DNA of 64,000 nt from Niabella yanshanensis. GTDB lineage: Bacteria; Bacteroidota; Bacteroidia; Chitinophagales; Chitinophagaceae. The stretch lies in the NCBI RefSeq assembly GCF_034424215.1, contig NZ_CP139960.1, positions 4,278,001 to 4,342,000 of the forward strand, read 5' to 3'. Shown here piece by piece: positions 24,315 to 33,015 of the stretch (the first letter of the stretch is position 1; each line of letters starts with the position of its first letter). Both the position numbers and the translations under genes were made by a program. The notes under the pieces were generated by a model. It was not told where the DNA came from. It ran no database searches and saw only the letters and a list, made by a program, of their open reading frames with translations.

Positions 24315-24704
24315 ATGCAAAAAGACCTTATAGAGAAAAATCCGATCCTAAAGCTGAGTTTCGAGTTTTCTTTATTAATTATTGATTACTGTGGCAAATT
24401 GGACCAGGACAAAAAGTTTGCAATAAGTAAGCAGTTATTTAGATCAGGAACTTCTATTGGAGCCAATGCATTTGAAGCTCAGAATTCTGAAAGCAAGGCA
24501 GACTTTATACATAAGATCAAGATATCTGCCAAGGAAGCAGATGAAGCCCAGTACTGGCTTACATTATGCGATTACTCGAAAGAATATCCTTCAGCATCTG
24601 ACTTACTCATAAAATTGGAGGAGATTGGTAAAATTCTGAATAAGATTCTGTCGACATCCAGAAAGAAAAATCCTTTTAGTTATATTCCTAGTTTTTTTAT
24701 ATAA
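24315..24704 (+). CDS. Four-helix-bundle protein of the 23S rRNA intervening-sequence (IVP/S23) family
   Basis: 129 residues. The family pattern is clear: FEFSLLIIDYCGKL, then ISKQLFRSGTSIGANAFEAQNSESKADFIHKI, then SAKEADEAQYWLTL. Four amphipathic helices form a bundle. Members are encoded in intervening sequences of 23S rRNA (Leptospira and others) and are related to the Avd protein of diversity-generating retroelements; most orphan copies have no known role. Here the gene sits between accB and accC and is bounded by inverted arrays of 8-nt units, so it looks inserted. It shares the transcript of accB and accC. Confidence 0.88.
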   Translation: MQKDLIEKNPILKLSFEFSLLIIDYCGKLDQDKKFAISKQLFRSGTSIGANAFEAQNSESKADFIHKIKISAKEADEAQYWLTLCDYSKEYPSASDLLIKLEEIGKILNKILSTSRKKNPFSYIPSFFI

Positions 24705-24718
24705 ATAGATGTGCGGTA

Positions 24719-24758
24719 TCATTATCGTATTAGCACATTATCATATTAGCACATTAAA
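24719..24758 (-). repeat. Right array of 8-nt units, inverted relative to the left array
   Basis: Four clear units plus one weak one; read on the minus strand they are GCTAATAT (24743-24750), GATAATGT, GCTAATAC and GATAATGA (24719-24726), the same motif as at 24263-24302. On the plus strand a 16-bp tandem (24721-24752) has one mismatch. The array ends 5 nt before the accC ATG. Confidence 0.8.
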
Positions 24759-24763
24759 AAATT

Positions 24764-26104
24764 ATGTTTAAAAAGATATTAATAGCCAACAGGGGTGAGA
24801 TTGCTTTACGCATTATAAGAACCTGTCGGGAAATGGGTATTAAAACGGTTGCTGTATATTCTACTGCCGACAGCGAAAGCCTGCACGTAAAATTTGCGGA
24901 TGAAGCGGTTTGTATTGGTCGTCCGGCCAGTTCCGAGTCTTATTTGAATATCCCGAATATTATGGCAGCCATTGAAATTACCAATGCCGATGCGGTGCAC
25001 CCAGGCTATGGATTCCTGGCTGAAAATGCAAAATTTGCTGATATCTGTAACAAGAGCAATATTAAATTTATTGGTCCTACTGCAGATATGATCAATAAAA
25101 TGGGGGATAAGATCACTGCTAAGGAAACCATGATCAAAGCGGGTGTACCTGTAGTGCCCGGCGGCGAGGGTTTGCTGGAAAGTATAGAAGAGGCGAAAGA
25201 ATTAGCTAAAGTAGTAGGATATCCGGTTATCTTAAAAGCTACAGCCGGCGGCGGCGGTAAAGGCATGCGCATTGTTTGGGACGAGAGCGAAATGGAGAAA
25301 GCATATGACACCGCTAAGATGGAAGCTGCAGCATCTTTTAAGAATGACGGTATTTATATGGAGAAGTTTGTTGAAGAGCCCCGTCACATCGAAATACAGG
25401 TTGCCGGCGACCAGTTTGGCAATGTGTGTCATATGAGTGAGCGCGATTGTTCTATTCAGAGGCGTCACCAAAAACTGGTAGAAGAATCTCCTTCTCCTTT
25501 TATGACCGATGAGCTGCGCGCTGCCATGGGGGAAGCGGCCAAAAAAGCGGCTGCTGCTATCGGCTACGAAAGTGTAGGTACCATCGAATTCCTGGTAGAT
25601 AAACATCGCAATTTCTACTTTATGGAAATGAATACCCGTATACAGGTAGAGCATTGCGTTACAGAAGAAGTAATCAACTTTGACCTTATCAAAGAGCAGA
25701 TCAAAATTGCGATGGGTGAAAAAATATCCGGCAACGATTACTTCCCTCATATGCATAGTATTGAATGTCGTATCAATGCAGAAGATCCGTTCAACGACTT
25801 CCGTCCGTCTCCGGGTAAGATTACCAACCTGCATGTACCAGGTGGTCATGGTGTAAGGGTAGACAGCCATGTTTATGCCGGCTACACCATATCCCCTTAC
25901 TATGATTCAATGATTGGCAAACTGATTACTGTTGCCCGTACCCGTAAAGAGGCTATTGACACGATGTACAGGGCCTTAAGTGAATATGTAATTGAAGGGG
26001 TGAAAACCACGATTCCTTTCCACCTACAGTTAATGAAAAATGAAGATTTCATTAATGGTAACTTCAATACTAAATTTCTGGAAACTTTTCAATTAAAGAA
26101 ATAA
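24764..26104 (+). CDS. accC: Acetyl-CoA carboxylase biotin carboxylase subunit
   Basis: 446 residues, full length. It has a pre-ATP-grasp domain ([22 protein letters not shown]), an ATP-grasp domain with the glycine loop [29 protein letters not shown], and the active-site stretch [14 protein letters not shown], followed by the C-terminal [17 protein letters not shown]. It carboxylates biotin on AccB with ATP and bicarbonate. Probably in one transcript with accB despite the interposed gene. A perfect 15-bp terminator follows. Confidence 0.96.
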   Translation: MFKKILIANRGEIALRIIRTCREMGIKTVAVYSTADSESLHVKFADEAVCIGRPASSESYLNIPNIMAAIEITNADAVHPGYGFLAENAKFADICNKSNIKFIGPTADMINKMGDKITAKETMIKAGVPVVPGGEGLLESIEEAKELAKVVGYPVILKATAGGGGKGMRIVWDESEMEKAYDTAKMEAAASFKNDGIYMEKFVEEPRHIEIQVAGDQFGNVCHMSERDCSIQRRHQKLVEESPSPFMTDELRAAMGEAAKKAAAAIGYESVGTIEFLVDKHRNFYFMEMNTRIQVEHCVTEEVINFDLIKEQIKIAMGEKISGNDYFPHMHSIECRINAEDPFNDFRPSPGKITNLHVPGGHGVRVDSHVYAGYTISPYYDSMIGKLITVARTRKEAIDTMYRALSEYVIEGVKTTIPFHLQLMKNEDFINGNFNTKFLETFQLKK

Positions 26105-26142
26105 GCAGTCTGGCAATGTAATATATGCTTATACTGCTAATA

Positions 26143-26175
26143 AAAAATGGGCTTCGATCATCGAAGCCCATTTTT
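26143..26175. terminator. Bidirectional intrinsic terminator after accC
   Basis: AAAAATGGGCTTCGA and its exact complement TCGAAGCCCATTTTT flank a 3-nt loop. It serves accC on one strand and the convergent gene at 26192 on the other. Confidence 0.92.
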
Positions 26176-26191
26176 ATGCCTGTCATAATAA

Positions 26192-27076
26192 CTATTGCTT
26201 TCGCGCCGTAGTCATCGTGATGTCGGAACTTACTGCCATAGGTATTTTTTGACCTCCTGCTTCTATATTGCCTTTCATCTTTTGTTGTATAACGGATTTT
26301 AGCGGTATGCCTGTGTCAGTATCAACTTCCGAGCTCCCGGAAAATGTTCCCTCAATAGCAAAGTTTACTTCTATACCATTAGAGGTCATCGACGCACTGC
26401 TGTCTGTAGACAGTTTACCTGTAAAATCGATGAATGCTTTCTTGCCTTCTACTTTTACCAATGTGTAGGTGGCCGACCCGGCAATGATATAAGGTTGCTT
26501 CAAACTCATTTCCGTTGACCAGGATTCGCCTGCTTTAACCGGGGTCTTTGGGTAAAAACCAAAAGATTGCTCAATCATATTTTTTAAAGCGTCTTCACCA
26601 ACCACACCCTTTATGGCTTCCTGTTGCTGACCTGCTCCCCCCATTTTATTAAGCATCTCCTCCGCACCTTCGATTCGGAGTACCTTACCATATTCGTTCA
26701 TTAATAGAGACATACTTTGACCTTTCAGCGCTCTGAAAGCCGCACTTGCCTCATTGGTGGTATCAGTATCTTCACTGCTCATCTTCACCTGCTGTCCCAT
26801 GATCTGCATATTCATATCGAATTTGTCATAAACAAGGGTCAGCTTTTTATTACTGCCTTCTGTAGCGATGCTATACGTACTGTTAAGGTTATAATCCATA
26901 TTCATGTCCATATTCTGATCCATGATGTTTTGGATCATTTTGGTTTGGCTAACCAATGCCACTGCATACTGGCTTTCGTCAGGCGGATTAAACTTTAACG
27001 TGTATGCTTTCTGAGCCTGAGCTATAGTGGTCAGCGTAAAGCATGTTAACAGATACAACAAAAGATGCTTTTTCAT
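26192..27076 (-). CDS. Secreted protein of unknown function (possibly DUF6263)
   Basis: 294 residues: a signal peptide (HLLLYLLTCFTLTTIAQAQ), then a beta-rich protein with KAYTLKFNPPDESQYAV at the start, a Met/Asn/Asp-rich segment (MDQNMDMNMDYNL, about 52-66), and GESWSTEMSLKQPYIIAGSATYTLVKVEGKKAFIDFTG later. The overall plan (secreted, repeated VKMS/SM segments, ending QKMKGNIE) recalls the DUF6263 group, which I cannot confirm. It lies 7 nt downstream of the DUF2911 gene and is probably co-transcribed with it. Confidence 0.65.
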   Translation of the reverse strand: MKKHLLLYLLTCFTLTTIAQAQKAYTLKFNPPDESQYAVALVSQTKMIQNIMDQNMDMNMDYNLNSTYSIATEGSNKKLTLVYDKFDMNMQIMGQQVKMSSEDTDTTNEASAAFRALKGQSMSLLMNEYGKVLRIEGAEEMLNKMGGAGQQQEAIKGVVGEDALKNMIEQSFGFYPKTPVKAGESWSTEMSLKQPYIIAGSATYTLVKVEGKKAFIDFTGKLSTDSSASMTSNGIEVNFAIEGTFSGSSEVDTDTGIPLKSVIQQKMKGNIEAGGQKIPMAVSSDITMTTARKQ

Positions 27077-27083
27077 GGGTGAT

Positions 27084-27914
27084 CTATTTTAATGAACTGA
27101 TCAGTTTGTTATTTAAAGTTACATAATCCTGGTTGTTGGCTGCATTGGCCAATTCCTTTGATTTTAATGCTGCTTCTTTTGCCTCTGCTTTTTTACCCAG
27201 TTTAGCTAAAGCGCGCGCCTGCTGGTAGCGGATCCAGAAAGCGTTGGGTTGTGCTTCCACTGCTTTTGCGAACCATGTTTCAGCCTGTTTCAGGTCTTTG
27301 CCGCTTTCGAGATAATAAAAGGCCGACTGAAAATAAGCAGGTTTATCAGATTTCATAGACTCTTCGATTGAAGCCATGATCTTCGCATCCACATTAGTTT
27401 TGATAGGCAGGGTAACGATTGATTTGTCCCAGCTGATGATCAGGTCGCAGCTTTCGGGCTGAATATTGTCAAACTGGATGGTGAAATTTTCAACGCTTGT
27501 ACCGGAAGGTTTTACTTTGGCAGCTACTCTTACTACATCCTGTTCCTGTTTATAAGCTGCTGGGCTGGTAACGTCAGTTTGCTTTGTTATAATGAGCGTC
27601 CAGCTGGCGGCGCCAGGAATGCTTAACAGCCCATATTTGCCGGCAGGAATTTCTTTACCCCCGATAACTACGTTATCACCAAAAGTAAGGGTAGTGGCTC
27701 CGTTGGCCCCGGTGCGCCAAACCGCGTTATAAGGCACCAGGTCGCCAAATATTTTCCTTCCTTTTTTTACGGGGCGGCTGTAAGAAAGCTCGATATTAGA
27801 TAATCCGAATTCCTGCTTAACCGTTTGCGCCGGGCTGGGAGCGGGCATTTTGATTTGTGCATTGGCATAAGACAATGCGCAGAAGAATGCAACAGACAGT
27901 ACAATTTTTTTCAT
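27084..27914 (-). CDS. DUF2911 secreted protein with TPR-like C-terminus
   Basis: 276 residues. After a signal peptide (KKIVLSVAFFCALSYANAQ) the DUF2911 domain is unmistakable: SPAQTVKQEFGLSNIELSYSRPVKKGRKIFGDLVPYNAVWRTGAN, in two blocks, and EIPAGKYGLLSIPG. Residues about 205-276 carry TPR-like helices (AETWFAKAVEAQPNAFWIRYQQARALAKLG). The function is unknown; the family is very common in Bacteroidota and is found in the periplasm. It heads a two-gene unit with the gene at 26192. Confidence 0.85.
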   Translation of the reverse strand: MKKIVLSVAFFCALSYANAQIKMPAPSPAQTVKQEFGLSNIELSYSRPVKKGRKIFGDLVPYNAVWRTGANGATTLTFGDNVVIGGKEIPAGKYGLLSIPGAASWTLIITKQTDVTSPAAYKQEQDVVRVAAKVKPSGTSVENFTIQFDNIQPESCDLIISWDKSIVTLPIKTNVDAKIMASIEESMKSDKPAYFQSAFYYLESGKDLKQAETWFAKAVEAQPNAFWIRYQQARALAKLGKKAEAKEAALKSKELANAANNQDYVTLNNKLISSLK

Positions 27915-28024
27915 GTGTGGTTTGTTTTTTATTTTGACTTGATAAAAGTAGCAAATATCAATGAGCTACATGCTACAGTAAAACATATAACGCACTGAAA
28001 GGTTAAGCGTTTCGAAAAAATAAA

Positions 28025-28924
28025 TCAGCGGAAAGAAGGATGAAACTGCTCCAGTGTTTTACGTAGAAATTCTTTGTCCAGGTGTGTGTAGATCTCGGTG
28101 GTAGTGATGCTTTCGTGCCCCAGCATTTCCTGAACGGCGCGCAGGTTGGCTCCGCCTTCTATTAAATGAGTAGCAAACGAATGCCGGAATGTATGGGGGG
28201 ACACCGTTTTGTTAATCCCGGCTTTTTGAACCAGGTCTTTAATGATCAGGAAGATCATCACACGGGTGAGTTTTTGTCCCCGCTTGTTTAAAAAAAGAAT
28301 GTCCTCATTGCCTGTTTTTACTAAAATAAGGTTGCGTATGTTTTGCCTGTAAATATTGATATACTTAGTAGCAGCGTCGCCAATGGGTACCAGTCGCTCC
28401 TTATCGCCTTTGCCGGTTACCCGAATATACCCTACATCCAGGTATAGCTGCGATATGCGCAGGTTAACTACTTCGCTGACGCGTAGGCCACAGCTGTAAA
28501 GGGTTTCCAATATGGCTTTATTGCGGCCGCCTTCGGGTTTACTCAGGTCTATTTGCGCGATAATGTTCTCGATCTCCGAGAAGCTTAGTACATCGGGTAA
28601 AGTCCGGCGGGTTTTAGGCGCTTCCAGCAAAAGGGTAGGATCTTCAGCTACTATATCTTCTAAAATACAGTACTTGTAAAAGGCCCGGATACCTGAAATA
28701 ATACGGGCCTGCGAGGTAGCTGTCATTTCCAGTTCGCCAATCCATTGTATAAAAAACTGCAAATCCTGCAGCGTAATAGCTGCAGGATTTTTTTTTATAT
28801 TTTTTATTTCAAGAAATTGTACCAGTTTATCCAGGTCCCGCAAATATGCTTCTGTAGAATTATCTGAAAGGGATTTTTCTAATTGCAGATAAACCTTAAA
28901 TCCTTTTTTATAAGATTCCCACAT
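28025..28924 (-). CDS. xerD: Tyrosine recombinase XerD
   Basis: 299 residues. The N-terminal core-binding SAM-like domain (about 1-90) is followed by a catalytic domain with Arg in YSCGLRVSEV, Lys in GKGDKERLVPI, HTFRHSFATHL (His-x-x-Arg), LGHESITTTEIYTHLD with the final His and nucleophilic Tyr. It resolves chromosome dimers with a partner Xer protein at dif and the cell-division translocase FtsK. The plus strand of the gene carries a perfect terminator-like hairpin (28761-28796). Confidence 0.93.
   Translation of the reverse strand: MWESYKKGFKVYLQLEKSLSDNSTEAYLRDLDKLVQFLEIKNIKKNPAAITLQDLQFFIQWIGELEMTATSQARIISGIRAFYKYCILEDIVAEDPTLLLEAPKTRRTLPDVLSFSEIENIIAQIDLSKPEGGRNKAILETLYSCGLRVSEVVNLRISQLYLDVGYIRVTGKGDKERLVPIGDAATKYINIYRQNIRNLILVKTGNEDILFLNKRGQKLTRVMIFLIIKDLVQKAGINKTVSPHTFRHSFATHLIEGGANLRAVQEMLGHESITTTEIYTHLDKEFLRKTLEQFHPSFR
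28761..28796 (+). terminator. Terminator-like hairpin antisense inside xerD
   Basis: On the plus strand AAATCCTGCAG and CTGCAGGATTT pair perfectly around an 8-nt loop, followed by nine T in a row. It lies inside the xerD coding region, which is read from the minus strand, so it could only stop antisense transcription. It may be chance. Confidence 0.5.
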
Positions 28925-28927
28925 TGT

Positions 28928-29596
28928 TTACTTAAACGTAAGTGGGTTATTATGGATTACTTCTTTCTTATCAACGTTGAGTTTGGCGTAAATATTAGAT
29001 TTGGTGATATTTACGGAGTCAATCAGGCCATGTACGTTATTGTAGTCAATATCGGTTACCCCCTGGTCTGTCAGCAATTGTTTTGCGGTTTGACCCGTAG
29101 TGATGTCTACAACGTAAATAAATGTATTATCGTAATAAGCCACAAGGCCATCTTCTAATTTGAACTTCGGATCAAAATTGTTGATAGCGCTGGTGTATTT
29201 ATCGGTGCTGCCTCCGGCTTTTTCAAAGGGGAGTTTAATTAGAAAACCACGTCCGGTAGCACAATCGTTAAATTTAAGCCATGCATATTTTCCTTCAACA
29301 ATATCGCAGCTGATAAACTGTTTGGACGGTTTAACAGTGTTGGGTATAAACTCGCTGAAAATAATGTCCTTGATCAGGCCCATGCCGCCTTTTTCCCAAT
29401 GGATAGAATCAATCTGGCAATCTTTAAAATTGATACGGACAAAAGGCTTGCCTGGAGCTTCGGATTCAAATTTAATAGGCTCTGTGAGGCAGGTGGTGTC
29501 AGAACAGAAAGGCGCGGAAGCTACTTCTTTACCACCATCCTTACAACTGATCAGGGCCATGGTGGCGGCAATGCAGGCAATGCTTAAAAATTTCAT
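28928..29596 (-). CDS. Putative lipoprotein of unknown function
   Basis: About 222 residues from the ATG at 29596. The N-terminus MKFLSIACIAATMALISCKDGG is a lipoprotein signal with lipobox ALISC; the longer frame to 29656 would bury it, so it is rejected. The mature protein has Cys-containing segments (FCSDTTCLTEPIKF; RINFKDCQID; ISCDIVEG; FNDCATGRG), suggesting disulfides, and no domain I recognise. It ends 3 nt before the xerD start on the same strand, so the two genes are probably co-transcribed. Confidence 0.7.
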   Translation of the reverse strand: MKFLSIACIAATMALISCKDGGKEVASAPFCSDTTCLTEPIKFESEAPGKPFVRINFKDCQIDSIHWEKGGMGLIKDIIFSEFIPNTVKPSKQFISCDIVEGKYAWLKFNDCATGRGFLIKLPFEKAGGSTDKYTSAINNFDPKFKLEDGLVAYYDNTFIYVVDITTGQTAKQLLTDQGVTDIDYNNVHGLIDSVNITKSNIYAKLNVDKKEVIHNNPLTFK

Positions 29597-29700
29597 GTTT
29601 TTTCGTTTATTATTTTGAGTGAGTTTCAAAGGAAACAAACCTACATAAAATTTCATTCAAACACAACACAATAGGCGGTTTTCTCAGTGGCTTCTGCAAT

Positions 29701-30057
29701 TTAAAGAAATACATCTTCCAGCAGGAAATATTCCGGGGAGCCATCTTTTTGAAACGTGATCGACAGAATATCGTATTGAATCCATTGGTGTCCCGGATTT
29801 AAATAAAGGTATTCGTCCGCGGCATTTTTAAGAAATCTGAATTTCTTTTTGGTTACACTGTCTTCGGGGTGGCCAAACAATTCAGAGCTGCGCGTTTTTA
29901 CCTCTATAAAATGTAGCTTTTTTCCTTTATTGGCAATGATATCAATTTCATAATAGGAGTGCCGCCAGTTTTTACATACAATGGAGTAACCTTTGCTTTG
30001 CAGATAAGCAGCAGCGAGAGATTCTCCATTTTTGCCGATGTCGTTATGAATAGCCAT
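29701..30057 (-). CDS. YraN family (UPF0102) endonuclease-like protein
   Basis: 118 residues, the usual length. The family features are GENLAAAYLQ-like GESLAAAYLQSKGY, then WRHSYYEIDII and LHFIEVKTRSS, which form the D-(x)n-ExK core of the restriction-endonuclease fold. A nuclease role in DNA processing is suspected for the family, but not settled. Divergent from manA (35-nt gap). Confidence 0.88.
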   Translation of the reverse strand: MAIHNDIGKNGESLAAAYLQSKGYSIVCKNWRHSYYEIDIIANKGKKLHFIEVKTRSSELFGHPEDSVTKKKFRFLKNAADEYLYLNPGHQWIQYDILSITFQKDGSPEYFLLEDVFL

Positions 30058-30092
30058 GCTTATCTTTACCTGAATTTACTACAAATATTTCT

Positions 30093-31298
30093 ATGCAACA
30101 ATTAGCGTCTTTAGCCGGGAGTATTAAACATTACGATTGGGGTGGCACTTCTTATATTCCGTCCTTATTACAAATTGAAAATCCTAACCTCGAACCATTT
30201 GCCGAGTACTGGCTGGGTGTGCATCCGCAGGCAGATTGTAAAATAACACTTGCCAATGGAACGCAGGTATTGCTACGGGATTATGTTGAACAAGACCTGG
30301 CCGCCACGCTGGGTTCAACCGTATTAAAACGTTTTGGTAATCTGCCCTATCTTTTAAAAGTGCTGGATGTAAAAGATATGTTGTCGATACAGGTACATCC
30401 TTCCAAAGCGCAGGCTGCTATCGATTTTGAAAAAGAAAATGAGACAGGAGTGCCATTAACAGCACCTGACAGGAATTATAAAGATGCAAATCATAAGCCG
30501 GAGTTGATGGTGGCGATGAGTGAGTTTTACCTTTTGCATGGGTTTAAGCCGGAAGAGGAGCTGATATCTGTATTGGATAAAGTGAAAGAGCTGAAAAAAT
30601 TCAAGGCCGTTTTTAAAAAGAAAGGCTATGCGGGGTTATATAAAATGTCAATGGAAATGCCGCAGGATGAAGTGAATACTTTATTGCAATCACTGTTGGC
30701 ACGTATCATTCCGTTATATCAAAATGGCCAGCTTGAAAAAAGTAATGAAGACTTCTGGGCGGCAAGGGCTGCTTTAACGTTTGGAAGGCCGGGTGTTATT
30801 GACCGCGGAATTTTCTCGGTATACTTCTTCAACCTGGTACATTTAACAACAGGCCAGGCCATCTTCCAGGATGCCGGTGTACCACATGCCTACCTCGAAG
30901 GGCAGAATGTCGAAATTATGGCCAGCAGTGATAATGTATTACGTGGCGGATTGACTACAAAACATATAGACACGGTGGAGCTTTTGAAACACACCCGTTG
31001 TGAGGCAACACATCCTAAAATACTGAAGCCGGCGAAAGGAAAATCTGTACAATCATACAAAGCGCCTGTTAAAGACTTTACCCTGACTTCTTACCAGCTA
31101 AAAAAAGGTGAATCCATAGTAGTAGATATTGCGACCGCAGAAATATTTTTGCTGATGCAGGGAAAAGTTACCCTGCAGTCAAAGAAAATTAAAGTAGCAT
31201 TAGCGCAACCGAATATTACAGCAGCAGCTTTTGCAGGGGCAGCAGTAACCGTAAAAGCAGTGGAAGATTCCTGGCTGTTTAAGGCTGCAGCTCGTTAG
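30093..31298 (+). CDS. manA: Mannose-6-phosphate isomerase, class I
   Basis: 401 residues, cupin fold. It opens LAGSIKHYDWGGTSYIP; zinc ligands are seen in LSIQVHPSKAQA (Gln, His), HKPELMVAMSEF (Glu) and DAGVPHAYLEG (His). LRGGLTTKHID is the conserved segment near the active site. It interconverts mannose 6-phosphate and fructose 6-phosphate in the cytoplasm, feeding GDP-mannose synthesis. Its last 20 nt overlap the convergent BamE-like gene. Confidence 0.93.
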   Translation: MQQLASLAGSIKHYDWGGTSYIPSLLQIENPNLEPFAEYWLGVHPQADCKITLANGTQVLLRDYVEQDLAATLGSTVLKRFGNLPYLLKVLDVKDMLSIQVHPSKAQAAIDFEKENETGVPLTAPDRNYKDANHKPELMVAMSEFYLLHGFKPEEELISVLDKVKELKKFKAVFKKKGYAGLYKMSMEMPQDEVNTLLQSLLARIIPLYQNGQLEKSNEDFWAARAALTFGRPGVIDRGIFSVYFFNLVHLTTGQAIFQDAGVPHAYLEGQNVEIMASSDNVLRGGLTTKHIDTVELLKHTRCEATHPKILKPAKGKSVQSYKAPVKDFTLTSYQLKKGESIVVDIATAEIFLLMQGKVTLQSKKIKVALAQPNITAAAFAGAAVTVKAVEDSWLFKAAAR

Positions 31299-31611
31299 TG
31301 TGATGGTCTCTTTGATTCGAGACGGGCGGAGGAGATGTTAGTGAAATAAGCTTATCGTTCCTGAATTCGAGGTAATGTACTTCGTAGGGATTTCCGAGAA
31401 CAAATTTTATATATTGCAAGCGTTCAATAACCTCGCTGTAGTTATTGGTAAAGAACTCTGTTTTGTAAGGCTTGCCCAGCTGTTCTATTACTGCTTTTTT
31501 GCTCATACCTGCTTTTATCCTGGTAGTATCAAACGCAGATTTTGACACAGAGCAGGACAAAAGTGAAAAGAGAGCCAATGATAATAATGCAGCAACCATC
31601 AACTTTTTCAT
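31279..31611 (-). CDS. BamE/SmpA-like small lipoprotein
   Basis: 110 residues. A lipoprotein signal with lipobox LLSC (MKKLMVAALLSLALFSLLSC) precedes IKAGMSKKAVIEQLGKPYKTEF, the helix-turn pattern of the SmpA/OmlA (BamE) family (G-M-s-k-x-x-V-x-x-x-l-G-x-P). Such domains help outer-membrane protein assembly or form small periplasmic modules; a specific role cannot be given. The C-terminus is encoded opposite the manA 3' end. Confidence 0.72.
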   Translation of the reverse strand: MKKLMVAALLSLALFSLLSCSVSKSAFDTTRIKAGMSKKAVIEQLGKPYKTEFFTNNYSEVIERLQYIKFVLGNPYEVHYLEFRNDKLISLTSPPPVSNQRDHHTNELQP

Positions 31612-31702
31612 AACAGTAGAATTATTTGCTATAATGATGAAGCAACTTGTTGTTCAGTTGCACTAAATACTATCTTTATTCTTATCAATAAAGTATTAAT
31701 GG

Positions 31703-32350
31703 ATGACAAAAAAAGAACGTTACCAGTTTGTAGTGGATTACTTTTCGGTTCATATGCCCGAGCCGGAGACAGAATTAGTATATGATAATCCGTATCAACT
31801 ATTGGTAGCCGTAATTTTGTCGGCTCAATGTACCGACAAAAGAGTAAATCTTACGACCCCTTTTATATTTGAAAAGTATCCCGACATCGCGAGTTTGAGC
31901 AAGGCAACCGCCGAAGATGTATTCCCATTGATCAGGAGTATTTCTTATCCCAATAACAAGAGTAAGCATCTGGTAGGGATGGCACAAAAAGTAGAGAGTG
32001 ACTTTAACGGGGAGATACCGATGACGGTTGACGAACTCGTTACGTTACCGGGGGTAGGGCGTAAAACGGCTAACGTAATTACGTCTGTAGTAGAGAAGCA
32101 GCCGAATATGGCTGTAGACACCCATGTGTTTCGGGTGAGTAAGAGAATAGGTCTTGTATCGCAAAAAGCTTCAACACCATTGGCAGTTGAAAAAGAGCTG
32201 GTTAAAAATATTGATGCTTCGCTTATTCATAAAGCCCATCACTGGTTGATCCTGCATGGCCGGTATACCTGTATCGCCAGAAATCCTAGATGCCGGGAAT
32301 GTGGTTTGCAGCAGGCCTGTTTATGGTTTCAGAAAAACAGCTTGAATTAA
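31703..32350 (+). CDS. nth: Endonuclease III
   Basis: 215 residues. The helix-hairpin-helix LPGVGRKTANVI contains the catalytic Lys; VDTHVFRVSKRIGL holds the catalytic Asp; the [4Fe-4S] cluster Cys are in C-x6-C-x2-C-x5-C (CIARNPRCRECGLQQAC). It removes oxidised pyrimidines and cuts at abasic sites. The last 4 nt overlap the end of the convergent pseudogene. Confidence 0.96.
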   Translation: MTKKERYQFVVDYFSVHMPEPETELVYDNPYQLLVAVILSAQCTDKRVNLTTPFIFEKYPDIASLSKATAEDVFPLIRSISYPNNKSKHLVGMAQKVESDFNGEIPMTVDELVTLPGVGRKTANVITSVVEKQPNMAVDTHVFRVSKRIGLVSQKASTPLAVEKELVKNIDASLIHKAHHWLILHGRYTCIARNPRCRECGLQQACLWFQKNSLN

Positions 32351-32986
32351 AGAAATACAGAAATACCGACCATAAGGCCAAATGCGTTTGTTGTTTGCTT
32401 TTCATTTGCACCTGATATTTCTTTCAGGTGGTTATTAGAGTACTGTATTAACGCATCCAGGGAAATAGCTTTATTTATAAAATAAGCAACTCCTGCAGCT
32501 CCATTAAGCGAGAGGCCGCCATATCCCTATACAATATGGTCATCCGCACCAGAGTAGGAATCTTTCTCTTTTAAGAATGCGTACCTGCCCCAACAGATAA
32601 TACCGGCTTCAATTTTTTCTCTGAGGGAATAGTAGGACAGGGAAGGGACAAGGGCCGTTGTCGTATATATATTATCGCCATAATGTACTGTACCCCCGCC
32701 CGGATTGATGTCCATATACCTGGGAGTGCGGGTATAATGGTACTGGTAAGAAGCGCTAATACCCAGGGCAAGATTATCGGTAACAAAATAGCCTATGCCG
32801 GGAGCTACGGTTAAATGAGTGTCCATCACTTTTGCCTCCGGACAACCTGCCCTTGTATTTGGTTTGGGTGAAAATGGCGCTTAAATCGGCGCTTCCACTA
32901 ATAGCGATTCGTCTTTTTTCTGTCTGGCAAAAGGATAGCAATGGCGCTGAAACAACTACGAACAATATCAAAAAATGGTAGCGCAT
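32347..32986 (-). pseudogene. Broken outer-membrane beta-barrel gene (frameshift plus nonsense codon)
   Basis: The first part (32986 to about 32845) gives a signal peptide (MRYHFLILFVVVSAPLLSFCQ) and the start of a barrel (RIAISGSADLSAIFTQTKYKG). The sense then continues in another frame from about 32840 (EAKVMDTHLTVAPGIGYFVTDNLALGIS, in two blocks). That frame meets a TAG at 32527-32529 and, read through, continues for 59 more codons (GYGGLSLNGAAGVAYFINKA ... FGLMVGISVFL) to a TAA at 32347. So there are two independent lesions in what was an OMP_b-brl family gene of about 210 residues. A sequencing error could explain one but hardly both. Confidence 0.78.
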
Positions 32987-33015
32987 GTTGGGTTGTTGTT
33001 GTAAAAAATGGGTAT

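Noticed and set aside
28025-28924. xerD as the integrase of a mobile element
   Set aside because: Length, motif spacing and housekeeping neighbours fit chromosomal XerD; no attachment-like repeats or cargo genes were found.
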